Shown here: positions 16,407-24,455 of the stretch, in pieces
Position numbering within the stretch: the stretch's first letter is position 1
Layout: each line of letters starts with the position of its first letter
Program-made: the position numbers and the translations under genes
Assembly (NCBI GenBank): GCA_964538225.1
Contig: CAZIDW010000003.1
Span: 1-40,216, forward strand
Length of the DNA stretch: 40,216 nt
Direction of reading: 5' to 3'
Source: JAFGCR01 sp964538225
GTDB lineage: Bacteria; Patescibacteriota; Gracilibacteria; UM-FILTER-43-11
Notes under the pieces: model-generated
What the model saw: only the letters and a program-made list of their open reading frames with translations
What the model was told of the DNA's origin: nothing
Database searches by the model: none

Positions 16407-16697
16407 ATGAACATCAAACCTTTAAATGGTTATGTGGTGATCAAGCCTCTTGAGCAGGAGGAGATGACCAAAAGCGGAATCGTGATCCCGGATACCGCGA
16501 ATAAGGAGAAGCCCCAGGAAGGCGAAGTGGTGGCGGTAGCGGAAAAAAACATCAGCAGTAACGGCACGGACCTGCCTATCGAGATGAAGGTAGGCGATAA
16601 AGTGCTGTACGGCCGTTATTCCGGCGAAGATGTGAAAGTGGACGAAGTGGAATATAAGATCGTGGAGATGACATCGGTACGCGCTATTGTTGCGTAA
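16407..16697 (+). CDS. groES: Co-chaperonin GroES
   Basis: Heptameric lid of the GroEL chamber. A 96-residue protein of normal length: MNIKPLNGYVVIKPLEQEEM, then the mobile-loop region TKSGIVIPDTANKEKPQEGEV, and VGDKVLYGRYSGEDVKVDEV. It is first gene of the CIRCE-regulated operon with groEL 89 bp downstream. There is no Shine-Dalgarno sequence in the AT-rich leader. Confidence 0.97.
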   Translation: MNIKPLNGYVVIKPLEQEEMTKSGIVIPDTANKEKPQEGEVVAVAEKNISSNGTDLPIEMKVGDKVLYGRYSGEDVKVDEVEYKIVEMTSVRAIVA

Positions 16698-16702
16698 CTA
16701 CA

Positions 16703-16745
16703 GGTTGTGGTTTTAGTTGTAGCGGCTGGTCCAGCAGCCACAACC
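16703..16745 (+). other. Hairpin in the groES-groEL spacer
   Basis: Outer arms GGTTGTGG and CCACAACC enclose an inner stem GGCTG/CAGCC. There is no T-run, so an RNA stability or processing structure is more likely than a terminator. Confidence 0.5.
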
Positions 16746-16786
16746 ATAACCAAACCTTTCTTTATCACTTAAATTAAATTTAAAAA

Positions 16787-18454
16787 ATGGCTAAAGACAT
16801 ATTACACAGTGATAATGCCCGTCAAAAATTATTAGACGGCATTGAAAAACTCAATAACACGGTCCGTGTAACCATGGGGCCTAAAGGCCGGAACGTACTT
16901 TTAGAGAAAAAATACGGCGCGCCCACCATCACCAATGACGGAGTGACCATCGCCCGCGAAATCGAGCTCGAAGACGCCTTTGAGAACATGGGCGCCCAGC
17001 TGGTAAAAGAAGTGGCCAACAAAACCAATGATGTGGCCGGCGACGGCACGACTACCGCGACCGTAATGGCCCACGCCATCATTAAAGAAGGCATGCACCA
17101 CATCACCACCAATAAGGTAAACCCCATGCTCCTGAAAAAAGGGATCGAGGAGGCGGTTAAAGTGGTGCTGGGTGAACTGGATAAGATGAAAAAAGACATC
17201 AAATCCAAAGAAGAAATGGAGCAGGTCGCCACGATCTCCGCTCAGAATTCCGATGTCGGCAAGCTGATCGCCGAGGTTTTTGAAAAAGTAGGTGAAAACG
17301 GCGTGGTGCAGGTGGAAGAGGGGCAGACTCTCGGCCTTTCCATTGATACGGTGGAAGGCATGCAGTTTGACAACGGCTACATCTCCCCGTACATGATCAC
17401 GGACACCGCGCGGATGGAAGCCGTGTTTGAAGACGCGCATATCCTGCTGACGGATGAGAAGATCTCCAGCATCAAAGACATCCTTCCGTTACTGGAAGGG
17501 ATGGCCCAGGCAGGCAAAAAAAACCTAGTCATCATCGCTGAAGATATCGAAGGCGAAGCGCTGGCGACCCTGGTGGTCAACAAACTTCGCGGCACCTTCA
17601 ACGCCCTGGCGGTAAAGGCGCCCGGTTTCGGCGACCGCCGTAAAGCCATGCTCCATGATATCGCTGTTCTGACCGGCGGGCGCGTGATCAGCAGTGAAGT
17701 GGGCCTGAAACTGGAAAACGCCACCATGGAAGACCTTGGGAAGGCGCGGAAAGTGGTCTCCACCAAAGACGACACCACCATTGTCGAAGGCCGGGGCCGC
17801 AGTGAAGCGATCAAAGAGCGCGTGGTCCAGATCAAAACGGAACTGGATAACTCCACGTCGGATTTCGATAAGGACAAACTTCAGGAGCGCCTTGCTAAAC
17901 TGGCCGGCGGCGTCGCGGTGATCAAAGTGGGCGCGGCCACAGAGGTAGAGCTGAAAGAAAAAAAGCACCGCATCGAGGACGCCCTGTCCGCGACCCGCGC
18001 GGCTGTTGAAGAAGGTGTTGTTATTGGCGGCGGAGCGGCATTGCTTCAGGCCAGCTTAAAGATCGATCCGAAAAAATTCGACCATGAGGAAGAACAGCTG
18101 GGCGCGGAAATCGTGAAAACCGCCCTCAATTATCCGGTCAGTCAGATCGCGGAAAACGCGGGCGTGGACGGTACAATCATACAGAACAAACTGGTAGATG
18201 CCTGTAAAAAGGATAAACACATCGGCTACGACGCCACCTCTTCTATTAAAGACCCTAAACTGGTGGATATGTTCAAAGCGGGGATCATCGACCCGAAAAA
18301 AGTGACCCGTTCCGCTTTGGAAAACGCGTCATCCGTCGCGGCCATGTTCCTGACGACAGAAAGCGCGGTAACCGAAATACCGAAAGAAGAGCCGGCTATG
18401 CCCGCAGGCGGCGGAGGCATGCCGGGAATGGGGGGAATGGGAGGAATGATGTAA
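16787..18454 (+). CDS. groEL: Chaperonin GroEL
   Basis: ATP-driven folding chamber. It has 555 residues. Visible are MGPKGRNVLLEKKYGAPTIT (30-49), the ATP-site VAGDGTTTATV, the VVIGGGAALL segment near 410, and the glycine-methionine tail (GGGGMPGMGGMGGMM). It is complete and co-transcribed with groES. A 13 bp perfect hairpin closes the operon. Confidence 0.98.
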   Translation: MAKDILHSDNARQKLLDGIEKLNNTVRVTMGPKGRNVLLEKKYGAPTITNDGVTIAREIELEDAFENMGAQLVKEVANKTNDVAGDGTTTATVMAHAIIKEGMHHITTNKVNPMLLKKGIEEAVKVVLGELDKMKKDIKSKEEMEQVATISAQNSDVGKLIAEVFEKVGENGVVQVEEGQTLGLSIDTVEGMQFDNGYISPYMITDTARMEAVFEDAHILLTDEKISSIKDILPLLEGMAQAGKKNLVIIAEDIEGEALATLVVNKLRGTFNALAVKAPGFGDRRKAMLHDIAVLTGGRVISSEVGLKLENATMEDLGKARKVVSTKDDTTIVEGRGRSEAIKERVVQIKTELDNSTSDFDKDKLQERLAKLAGGVAVIKVGAATEVELKEKKHRIEDALSATRAAVEEGVVIGGGAALLQASLKIDPKKFDHEEEQLGAEIVKTALNYPVSQIAENAGVDGTIIQNKLVDACKKDKHIGYDATSSIKDPKLVDMFKAGIIDPKKVTRSALENASSVAAMFLTTESAVTEIPKEEPAMPAGGGGMPGMGGMGGMM

Positions 18455-18465
18455 AAATGGTATAA

Positions 18466-18500
18466 AGCAAAACGGCTCTGCATTGCGGAGCCGTTTTGCT
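18466..18500 (+). terminator. groESL terminator hairpin
   Basis: AGCAAAACGGCTC and GAGCCGTTTTGCT form a perfect 13 bp stem with a 9-base loop. The T-run is within the 3' arm rather than after it. Confidence 0.75.
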
Positions 18501-18514
18501 AACTAAAATCTATC

Positions 18515-19540
18515 ATGCGTATTATAATAGGATTAGCTTCACTGAGCCTGTTAGCTTTAAGCATCATCGCTATTATGACCCAAAAACCAACGTCCGGACC
18601 GTCTGATTTTTCTACTGCCACTTTTGCCGGCGGGTGCTTCTGGTGCATGGAACCGGCTTTCCAGGAAGCGGACGGAGTCCTCGACACGGTGACGGGGTAC
18701 GCGGGCGGTACAAAAGAAAATCCGACTTATGAAGAAGTGCGCACCGGAACCACCGGCCACCGCGAAGCCGTGCAGGTGACATATGACCCGGCCAAAATTT
18801 CTTATGAACAGTTACTGGACATTTTCTGGCGCCGGATCGACCCGACCGATGCGGGCGGGCAGTTCGCTGACCGGGGAACGCAGTACCAGACAGCCATTTT
18901 TTACCACGATAATGAGCAGAAACAGCTGGCTGAACAATCCAAAAAAGAACTGGGTGAATCAGATAAATTCGATAAACCGATCGTAACGGACATCCTGCCG
19001 TTCACGAATTTTTATGAGGCTGAAGCCTATCATCAGGATTACTACCAAAAGCAGGCTGACCGATACAAACAGTATAAAAAAGCGTCCGGTCGGCAGGAGT
19101 TTATTGACAGTATGTGGGGGAAAGAAGATTTAAAAAGCCGGCTGACTTCCCTGCAGTACGAGGTCACACAGGAATGCGGCACGGAACCCCCTTTTAAAAA
19201 CGAGTACTGGGATGAAAAACGCGACGGCATTTATGTGGATATCATTTCGGGGGAGCCTCTGTTCAGCTCCAAAGACAAATTCGAATCCGGCACCGGGTGG
19301 CCGAGCTTCACCAAACCATTGATGCAGGAAAATATTGTGGAAAAAGAGGATACGACACTTGGTATGACGCGCACGGAAGTGAAGAGCAAAGAGGCAGGGT
19401 CGCATTTAGGACATGTGTTTGACGACGGCCCCGACCCGACCGGCCAGCGCTACTGCATCAATTCGGCTTCACTTCGTTTTATTCCGAAAGAAGATCTGGA
19501 GAAGGAAGGGTATCCGGAATATTTGAAAATTTTTGAATAA
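18515..19540 (+). CDS. msrAB: Fused peptide methionine sulfoxide reductase MsrA-MsrB, exported
   Basis: Repairs oxidised methionine of both stereo-forms. An N-terminal hydrophobic segment (3-21) should anchor or export it. The MsrA domain has GGCFWCMEPAF (39-49; catalytic C41) and GYAGGTKENPTYEEV. The MsrB domain from about 205 has TQECGTEPPFKNEYW, FESGTGWPSF, GSHLGHVFDDGPDPTG and the catalytic C314 in RYCINS. The four zinc cysteines of some MsrB are absent, as usual in fusions. It has 341 residues. The next small gene overlaps by one base (TAATG), so they are probably co-translated. Confidence 0.95.
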   Translation: MRIIIGLASLSLLALSIIAIMTQKPTSGPSDFSTATFAGGCFWCMEPAFQEADGVLDTVTGYAGGTKENPTYEEVRTGTTGHREAVQVTYDPAKISYEQLLDIFWRRIDPTDAGGQFADRGTQYQTAIFYHDNEQKQLAEQSKKELGESDKFDKPIVTDILPFTNFYEAEAYHQDYYQKQADRYKQYKKASGRQEFIDSMWGKEDLKSRLTSLQYEVTQECGTEPPFKNEYWDEKRDGIYVDIISGEPLFSSKDKFESGTGWPSFTKPLMQENIVEKEDTTLGMTRTEVKSKEAGSHLGHVFDDGPDPTGQRYCINSASLRFIPKEDLEKEGYPEYLKIFE

Positions 19541-19845
19541 TGTTTAAACGGCTCATTGCCTTTTTGATTTTTTTCGCCTTTTCATTACGCGGAATTTATA
19601 TGAGCGTTAAAACCATCTGCGATGGGTATCAGGTGCGTTTTGGAGGCGAAAACTGTGTTCAGTCGCTGATGGTTTCCATCGAGTCAATCGAAACTGCTGT
19701 TCAGAAAAAAAATAACGCGCTATGGGCGCTCAGCCAGCTGGAACGGGAAGCATCCCTGCCGTTTTTATATGAACTTAAAGAGCAGAAAAACAATGGCTCA
19801 GGCACATATCGTTTGCTGTTTATACGAAGATGGTCAGTGTTATAA
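19540..19845 (+). CDS. Small secreted or anchored hypothetical protein
   Basis: 101 residues with a signal-like start (FKRLIAFLIFFAFSLRGIYM) and two cysteines (in TICDGY and ENCVQS). It starts on the last base of the msrAB stop codon, which argues for a real, coupled gene that may work with MsrAB outside the membrane. The C-terminus (RLLFIRRWSVL) is unlike the rest and may have been remade when the downstream island boundary formed. The family is not recognised. Confidence 0.5.
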   Translation: MFKRLIAFLIFFAFSLRGIYMSVKTICDGYQVRFGGENCVQSLMVSIESIETAVQKKNNALWALSQLEREASLPFLYELKEQKNNGSGTYRLLFIRRWSVL

Positions 19846-19959
19846 TATCCCCTGAGCGAAACGAAGTGAAACCGAATGGGGGCAACACTGGCAATTTTGG
19901 GTGGAGCGTTGCCTCGTAGGTAGTGGCAACGGAACCGTATAAACAGCTGTTGTGGGATG

Positions 19960-20006
19960 TAGTGTAAAAATCTTTCTCTAATCCTAAATAGAGTCATTGT
20001 TGTATC
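19960..20006 (+). repeat. 47 bp boundary repeat, left copy
   Basis: TAGTGTAAAAAT at the outer end and TCATTGTTGTATC at the inner end. The centre folds as CTCTA-N8-TAGAG. The preceding gap (19846-19959) holds only a GAGCGAA-type repeat fragment and no gene. Confidence 0.8.
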
Positions 20007-20072
20007 ATCCTGAAAACTTCCTGCCCGGAGGCAGGGCTATCAAACGTTAGCGGAAGTGCTAGTGTTTAATTA

Positions 20073-20101
20073 TTGATAAATAAGCCATTTTTTGGTATAA
20101 T
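20073..20101 (+). promoter_or_regulatory. Promoter of the methyltransferase-endonuclease gene
   Basis: TTGATA, 17-base spacer, TATAAT: a near-consensus promoter about 24 bases before the ATG, inside the island. Confidence 0.8.
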
Positions 20102-20124
20102 AATAAGATACCTAAAAAGCAAAA

Positions 20125-21444
20125 ATGAAATATCAAGACAAATGGCCAAATGAACTTTGGTGTGGTGATAATATGGAAGTACTCAAAAACATTCCTGATG
20201 AAAGTGTAGATTTGATATATATCGATCCACCTTTTTTTAGCAATAGACATTACGAAGTCATTTGGGGCAATGGCGCTGAGCTTAGATCATTTGGTGATCG
20301 CTGGAAAGGAGGAATTAATCACTATGTTTCTTGGATGAGAGAAAGAATTGAAGAATTGCATAGAATACTTAAACCAACTGGCTTCATCTTTGTCCATCTT
20401 GATTGGCATGCTAGTCATTACATCAAGGTTGAAATGGATGATATTTTCGAGATTGAAAATTTTCGAAATGAAATAATTTGGTCCTACAACGGAAAGGGTT
20501 TGTCAAATGTGAAGAAGAATTTTGTTAAATATCATGCGAACATTCTCTTTTATTCTAAAAGTGATGACTTTGAATTAAATAACAGAATACCGATTGTAAC
20601 TGATTCAGTTCAAAAAAGATGGGGCAGATATTTAAATGAGGACAATAAGATTACTTTTGGCGCCCTAAAGGCTGGCAATGAACATTCTGAGCTCCGAAAG
20701 GCAACAAAAAGCTTTATAAGAAACAATGGGTGTGAACCAAATGATAATGATATAGCAGTAGATTATGGGAAAGGAGCTTATTTAAAAGATATTTGGGACG
20801 ATATTCCGATTGTTAGGGAGAATAAAAAATATGATGAATATATTGGATATCCAACACAAAAACCATTAAAGCTCTTAGAGCGTATAATAAAGGCAACAAC
20901 CAAGAAAGGAGATGTCGTACTGGATGCCTTTTGTGGATGTGGAACTACACTTGTTGCAGCCGAAAATCTAGGCAGAAAGTGGATTGGTATTGATGTCTCA
21001 CCGATTGCTGTCCAAGTAATGGAAGAAAGATTAAAGGACAATGATATTAATAATTTTATAACTTATGGTTTGCCACAGAATACAATTGCCACATTGAGAG
21101 AGATGGATGGTTTTGAGTTTGAAGATTGGATTATTCAACAAATTGACGGTAAGCCTTCAGCTCGACAAGTCCATGATTATGGCATAGATGGCTATACAAA
21201 AGACAATTTACCTGTGCAGGTTAAAAATTGGGGTCATAACGTTGGTAGAAATGTAATCGATAATTTCCAATCAGCTATTAGAAGGGATAATAAGAAGGGT
21301 GGTGAAATATATTCTTTTGGATTTGTAAAAAACGCCGTTGAAGAAGTGGCAAGTATTGAAAAAAAACACGGCCTAGAAATTAGACTTATTGAAATTGAGA
21401 AATTCCTGATTGCGAAATACGGCGATCATACACATCGAAAATAG
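20125..21444 (+). CDS. DNA methyltransferase fused to Mrr-like endonuclease
   Basis: An amino-methyltransferase (N6-adenine or N4-cytosine) with motif IV DPPF at 34-37 ahead of the SAM-binding motif I LDAFCGCGTT (266-275), the beta-class order. From about residue 325 a second domain follows: FEFEDWIIQQIDG, then D355 in DYGIDG and QVK at 365-367 (LPVQVKNW), the D-Xn-QxK core of Mrr-like PD-(D/E)XK nucleases. One 439-residue chain thus has both modification and cleavage parts, a possible one-gene restriction-modification system. It is AT-rich and driven by a strong island promoter. The recognition sequence is unknown, and the C-terminal domain may instead only bind DNA. Confidence 0.87.
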   Translation: MKYQDKWPNELWCGDNMEVLKNIPDESVDLIYIDPPFFSNRHYEVIWGNGAELRSFGDRWKGGINHYVSWMRERIEELHRILKPTGFIFVHLDWHASHYIKVEMDDIFEIENFRNEIIWSYNGKGLSNVKKNFVKYHANILFYSKSDDFELNNRIPIVTDSVQKRWGRYLNEDNKITFGALKAGNEHSELRKATKSFIRNNGCEPNDNDIAVDYGKGAYLKDIWDDIPIVRENKKYDEYIGYPTQKPLKLLERIIKATTKKGDVVLDAFCGCGTTLVAAENLGRKWIGIDVSPIAVQVMEERLKDNDINNFITYGLPQNTIATLREMDGFEFEDWIIQQIDGKPSARQVHDYGIDGYTKDNLPVQVKNWGHNVGRNVIDNFQSAIRRDNKKGGEIYSFGFVKNAVEEVASIEKKHGLEIRLIEIEKFLIAKYGDHTHRK

Positions 21445-21634
21445 GTTGCTCATTTTTTACTAATTCGTAAGCGCCCTTAATATATTCTGCAAGGTTATCT
21501 TGTTTGTGAAATTTTAAATAATTTGTCCTTACGCCCATACGTCTAAATTTATCCACATGCGATTCATGCCACTCCAGTAAAGCGAGCATTTGAGTAGGTG
21601 TTAGTTCGACGAGATACTTGCATTCTTTTTGCAT
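21386..21634 (-). CDS. Small hypothetical protein, opposite strand in the island
   Basis: 82 residues starting MQKECKYLVELTPTQMLALL. Its 3' end overlaps the end of the methyltransferase gene by 59 bp on the opposite strand. AT-rich like the island. The stretch EWHESHVDKFRRMGVRTNYLKF is well mixed and protein-like. No family recognised; an accessory or antitoxin role is possible from position between the nuclease and the zeta toxin. Confidence 0.5.
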   Translation of the reverse strand: MQKECKYLVELTPTQMLALLEWHESHVDKFRRMGVRTNYLKFHKQDNLAEYIKGAYELVKNEQPIFDVYDRRISQSGISQFQ

Positions 21635-21728
21635 GACAAAAAATTAATTATAGGGAGAAAGCTTAGTACGATTAGGGTATTTAGTCAATGGAATGGTAAA
21701 ATAATTATGTTTTCAAATTTATGCAAAT

Positions 21729-22439
21729 ATGTTTTTTACAAAAGATGACGAAGAAAATAGCATAAAGAAGCAAGCTGTTATTTATGTCAAACAACATAAG
21801 CAGAAAATATTGGCGAGATTTGCTAATGATCAAATTTGCGAACAGCAAGATGAACCTATTTCCATTTTTATGGCAGGCTCACCAGGTGCGGGGAAAACCG
21901 AATTTTCAAAAAATTTATTAAAAAAGGCAGGTTTTAATGCTGTGCGCATAGACGCAGATGAAATTAAAGAAATTATTCCTCAATACAATGGAGAAAATTC
22001 CACACAAGTTCAAGGCGCCTCTGCATTAGGAGTTCAGTATTTATTTGATTATGTTTTGCAGAAGCAAAAGAGTCTAATATTGGATGGTACATTTGCTGAT
22101 TTTGATATTTCATGTAAGAATATTGAACGGTCGATTAAAAGAGGGAGGCCGACTGAAATATATTACATTTATCAAGACCCTCTAATCGCATGGCAGTTTA
22201 CAAAGGTAAGAGAGGTTCTTGAGGGACGTTTTGTGCCAAAAGTACTCTTTGTTAATTCTCTATTTCAAGCTAAGGAGAATGTAAATAGGATAAAGAAAAT
22301 TTTTGGAGAAAAGGTTAAGATCCATGTCGTAATAAAAGACTTTGAACACAAGTTGCAAAAATTCCATTTAAATGTCGGAAATATTGACAATCATTTAAAA
22401 ATAAGCTATAATAAAGAATCCCTATATAAAAAATTATGA
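21729..22439 (+). CDS. Zeta-type toxin (P-loop kinase)
   Basis: Zeta/PezT toxins phosphorylate UDP-N-acetylglucosamine and block cell-wall synthesis. The P-loop is GSPGAGKT at 50-57. RIDADEIKEIIPQY (73-86) holds the catalytic acid region, and LILDGTFADF and REVLEGRFVPKVLFVNSLFQ follow as in zeta proteins. Its 236 residues fit the short chromosomal form. The stop codon overlaps the start of a 50-residue gene (ATGA), a typical toxin-antitoxin coupling, but in toxin-first order. Alternative: a P-loop kinase with another small-molecule substrate. Confidence 0.83.
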   Translation: MFFTKDDEENSIKKQAVIYVKQHKQKILARFANDQICEQQDEPISIFMAGSPGAGKTEFSKNLLKKAGFNAVRIDADEIKEIIPQYNGENSTQVQGASALGVQYLFDYVLQKQKSLILDGTFADFDISCKNIERSIKRGRPTEIYYIYQDPLIAWQFTKVREVLEGRFVPKVLFVNSLFQAKENVNRIKKIFGEKVKIHVVIKDFEHKLQKFHLNVGNIDNHLKISYNKESLYKKL

Positions 22440-22588
22440 ACGCTTCAAACTTCACTTCATTGCCGGCAAGAGAAAAAAAGAAGATTGTTAAATCGGCGAT
22501 TCAAGGTGCCAACAGAGATCAGCGAGCTTTAATGGAGCGATTTGAGAAAACTGTTGGTTCTAAGGTATTTAAAAAAAATTCAAAGTAA
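22436..22588 (+). CDS. 50-residue partner of the zeta toxin (candidate antitoxin)
   Basis: Overlaps the toxin stop by ATGA. The product starts MNASNFTSLPAREKKKIVKS, then AIQGANRDQRALMERFEKTV: a short basic helix-rich protein with no membrane segment. Tight coupling to the toxin suggests an antitoxin replacing the usual epsilon/PezA partner; this is inference from position and size. Confidence 0.65.
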   Translation: MNASNFTSLPAREKKKIVKSAIQGANRDQRALMERFEKTVGSKVFKKNSK

Positions 22589-22638
22589 TCTTGGGGATTA
22601 GAATATTTTCGATGTAGGTTTTTAATTTATTCAAAATT

Positions 22639-22686
22639 GATACAACAATGATTCCCTCTAAATAAAGGAGAGAAATTTTTACACTA
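22639..22686 (-). repeat. 48 bp boundary repeat, right copy (inverted)
   Basis: Read on the minus strand it starts TAGTGTAAAAAT and ends TCATTGTTGTATC, the same as the left copy over 12 and 13 end bases. The centre again folds (TTC-CTC / GAG-GAA). The 92 bp that follow before the next gene are unremarkable. Confidence 0.8.
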
Positions 22687-22778
22687 TGTACCACATCTCT
22701 CTGATATACTACTGAATCGCGTCATCCGATTTTTAAAGGGGTGGACGCTGACCAAATGGATGTATAAAGACCTGTAAT

Positions 22779-23072
22779 ATGCGACTCAAATATAACCTGT
22801 CCGGCTGTGAATCCCTGGAATCTAAACCGCTGGACAGCGGTGAAATACTTCATATCGTAAAATTTAAAGACCGGAACGCCCATCCGCCGCGTGAAGTCTT
22901 CCAGTTGTGCTGTGCGGGGGAAGGAGGAAGTTTTCGGATGCCTTTTCCGGACAACGCCCGCCATTACCGACTGTGTGAGATCGTAGAGATGTACCGGGCC
23001 ATCCATACCCGTGAGGATGTGATGGCAACCCTCCGCCAAATACAGGGGAAATGCAGACGCAGTCAGGATTAA
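22779..23072 (+). CDS. Hypothetical protein (97 aa)
   Basis: A GC-balanced frame outside the AT-rich island, starting MRLKYNLSGCESLESKPLDS. It has four cysteines (in SGCES, LCCAG, RLCEI, GKCRR) and a hydrophilic composition, with no membrane segment. It lies 81 bp before asnS in the same direction. Family not recognised; it could be a spurious frame, but base use matches the host genes. Confidence 0.5.
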   Translation: MRLKYNLSGCESLESKPLDSGEILHIVKFKDRNAHPPREVFQLCCAGEGGSFRMPFPDNARHYRLCEIVEMYRAIHTREDVMATLRQIQGKCRRSQD

Positions 23073-23125
23073 GCTGGTCGTTTGAGAGGTTTTTTGATAT
23101 GGTTTTCGAGGACTTTATTTTTACC

Positions 23126-23153
23126 TAGTCCTTAGTTCTTAGTCCTTAGTCCT
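23126..23153 (+). repeat. Four TAGTCCT heptamers forming the asnS leader
   Basis: TAGTCCT, TAGTTCT, TAGTCCT, TAGTCCT, ending exactly at the asnS ATG. The same unit occurs inside the FemAB gene at 28654-28681. Confidence 0.85.
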
Positions 23154-24455
23154 ATGATAACAAGAATTGCAGACGCCAAAAATCATGTTGATAAACAAGC
23201 CACCATCCAGGGCTGGATGTACAACAAACGGGAAGCCGGGGGCGGCAGTTTGTTTTTTCTGCAATTGCGGGATGGCAGTGGGTTCATGCAGGGGGTGGTA
23301 AGCCAGAATGACGTCAGCGAGGAAGCTTTTAAAAAAGCGCAGAATATCCAGATGGAATCCACGTGCCGAGTCACTGGCACTATTACCCAGCACCCAAAAA
23401 AAGAAGATGTGTTTGAACTGCAGGTAACGGATATCGAGACTCTCCACCACCCCCCGGAGGAATACCCCATCAGCAAAAAGGAACACGGGCCGGATTTCCT
23501 GCTGGACAATCGGCACCTGTGGCTCAGGAGCAATAAACAATGGGCCATCCAGCGCGTGCGCAATACCATCATCAACGCGACATATGAATACCTGAATAAC
23601 GAAGGGTTCATTAAAATCGATTCCCCTATTCTAACGCCCAGCGCGTGCGAGGGAACGACGGAACTTTTTGAAGTGCCCTATTTTGAAGAAGGCAGCGCGT
23701 ATCTCACGCAATCCGGCCAGCTGTATCTGGAGGCGGCCATCATGAGCCACGGGCGGGTGTTTGATTTCGGTCCGGTCTTCCGCGCGGAAAAAAGCAAGAC
23801 CCGGCGGCACCTGACTGAATTCTGGATGATGGACGCGGAAGCCGCGTTCTGCGACCACGAGGAAAACCTGAAAATACAGGAAGAACTCATCTGCCATATC
23901 CTTAAAAAGGTGCTTGAGCTTAACCGGAAAGAACTGGCAATCCTGGAGCGGGACACGGAACCGCTGGAAAAAATCCAGGCGCCGTTCATCCGTAAAACCC
24001 ATGCCGAGGCAGTGGAAGAACTGCGGAAAATGGGGTCCGACATCCAGCCCGACCATGACCTGGGCGCGGATGATGAAACGATCCTGACTGAAAAATACGA
24101 CCAGCCCATCTTTGTGGAAAAGTATCCGGCGGAAGTGAAGGCGTTTTACATGAAACGCGACCCGGAAGACGACAGCCGGGCCCTGTGCGCCGACCTGCTG
24201 GCACCGGAAGGGTATGGCGAGATCATCGGCGGCAGTCAGCGCGAAGACGATTACGATGAACTGTTAAAACGGATCAAAGAACACAAACTCGACCCCACGG
24301 TGTTCAACTGGTATCTGGATCTGCGAAAATACGGCACGGTCCCTCACAGCGGGTTCGGTTACGGGCTGGAGCGCATCACCGGTTGGATCACGGGTGTTCA
24401 CCATATCCGCGAGACGATTCCTTTCCCACGGCTGATTAACCGGCTAAAGCCTTAA
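23154..24455 (+). CDS. asnS: Asparaginyl-tRNA synthetase
   Basis: Charges tRNA-Asn; class IIb synthetase, 433 residues. The N-terminal OB-fold (about 1-100) has ATIQGWMYNKREAGGGSLFF. The catalytic core has motif 2 (FDFGPVFRAEKSKTRRHLTE) and motif 3 (GFGYGLERITGWITG) followed by HHIRETIPFPR, the ending typical of AsnRS rather than AspRS (IRDVIAFPK). It starts at the ATG directly after a heptamer repeat. It converges on the next gene with no spacer: the two stop codons are adjacent. Possible alternative: a non-discriminating AspRS, less likely from motif 3. Confidence 0.93.
   Translation: MITRIADAKNHVDKQATIQGWMYNKREAGGGSLFFLQLRDGSGFMQGVVSQNDVSEEAFKKAQNIQMESTCRVTGTITQHPKKEDVFELQVTDIETLHHPPEEYPISKKEHGPDFLLDNRHLWLRSNKQWAIQRVRNTIINATYEYLNNEGFIKIDSPILTPSACEGTTELFEVPYFEEGSAYLTQSGQLYLEAAIMSHGRVFDFGPVFRAEKSKTRRHLTEFWMMDAEAAFCDHEENLKIQEELICHILKKVLELNRKELAILERDTEPLEKIQAPFIRKTHAEAVEELRKMGSDIQPDHDLGADDETILTEKYDQPIFVEKYPAEVKAFYMKRDPEDDSRALCADLLAPEGYGEIIGGSQREDDYDELLKRIKEHKLDPTVFNWYLDLRKYGTVPHSGFGYGLERITGWITGVHHIRETIPFPRLINRLKP

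Larger units (their letters stand above)
19960..22686. mobile_element. Inverted-repeat-bounded defence/toxin island
   Basis: An AT-rich 2.7 kb segment between GC-balanced host genes. It is bounded by inverted copies of a 47-48 bp repeat whose outer ends read TAGTGTAAAAAT and inner ends TCATTGTTGTATC. Cargo: a methyltransferase-endonuclease fusion, a small minus-strand gene, a zeta-type toxin and its 50-residue partner. There is no transposase, integrase or phage gene. A third copy of the repeat opens the Eco57I-methylase region at 37176. Mobility is inferred. Confidence 0.65.

Noticed and set aside
19960..20006. Boundary repeat considered as an integron attC site
   Set aside because: No RYYYAAC/GTTRRRY core pair, the copies are inverted rather than direct, and no integrase is seen.
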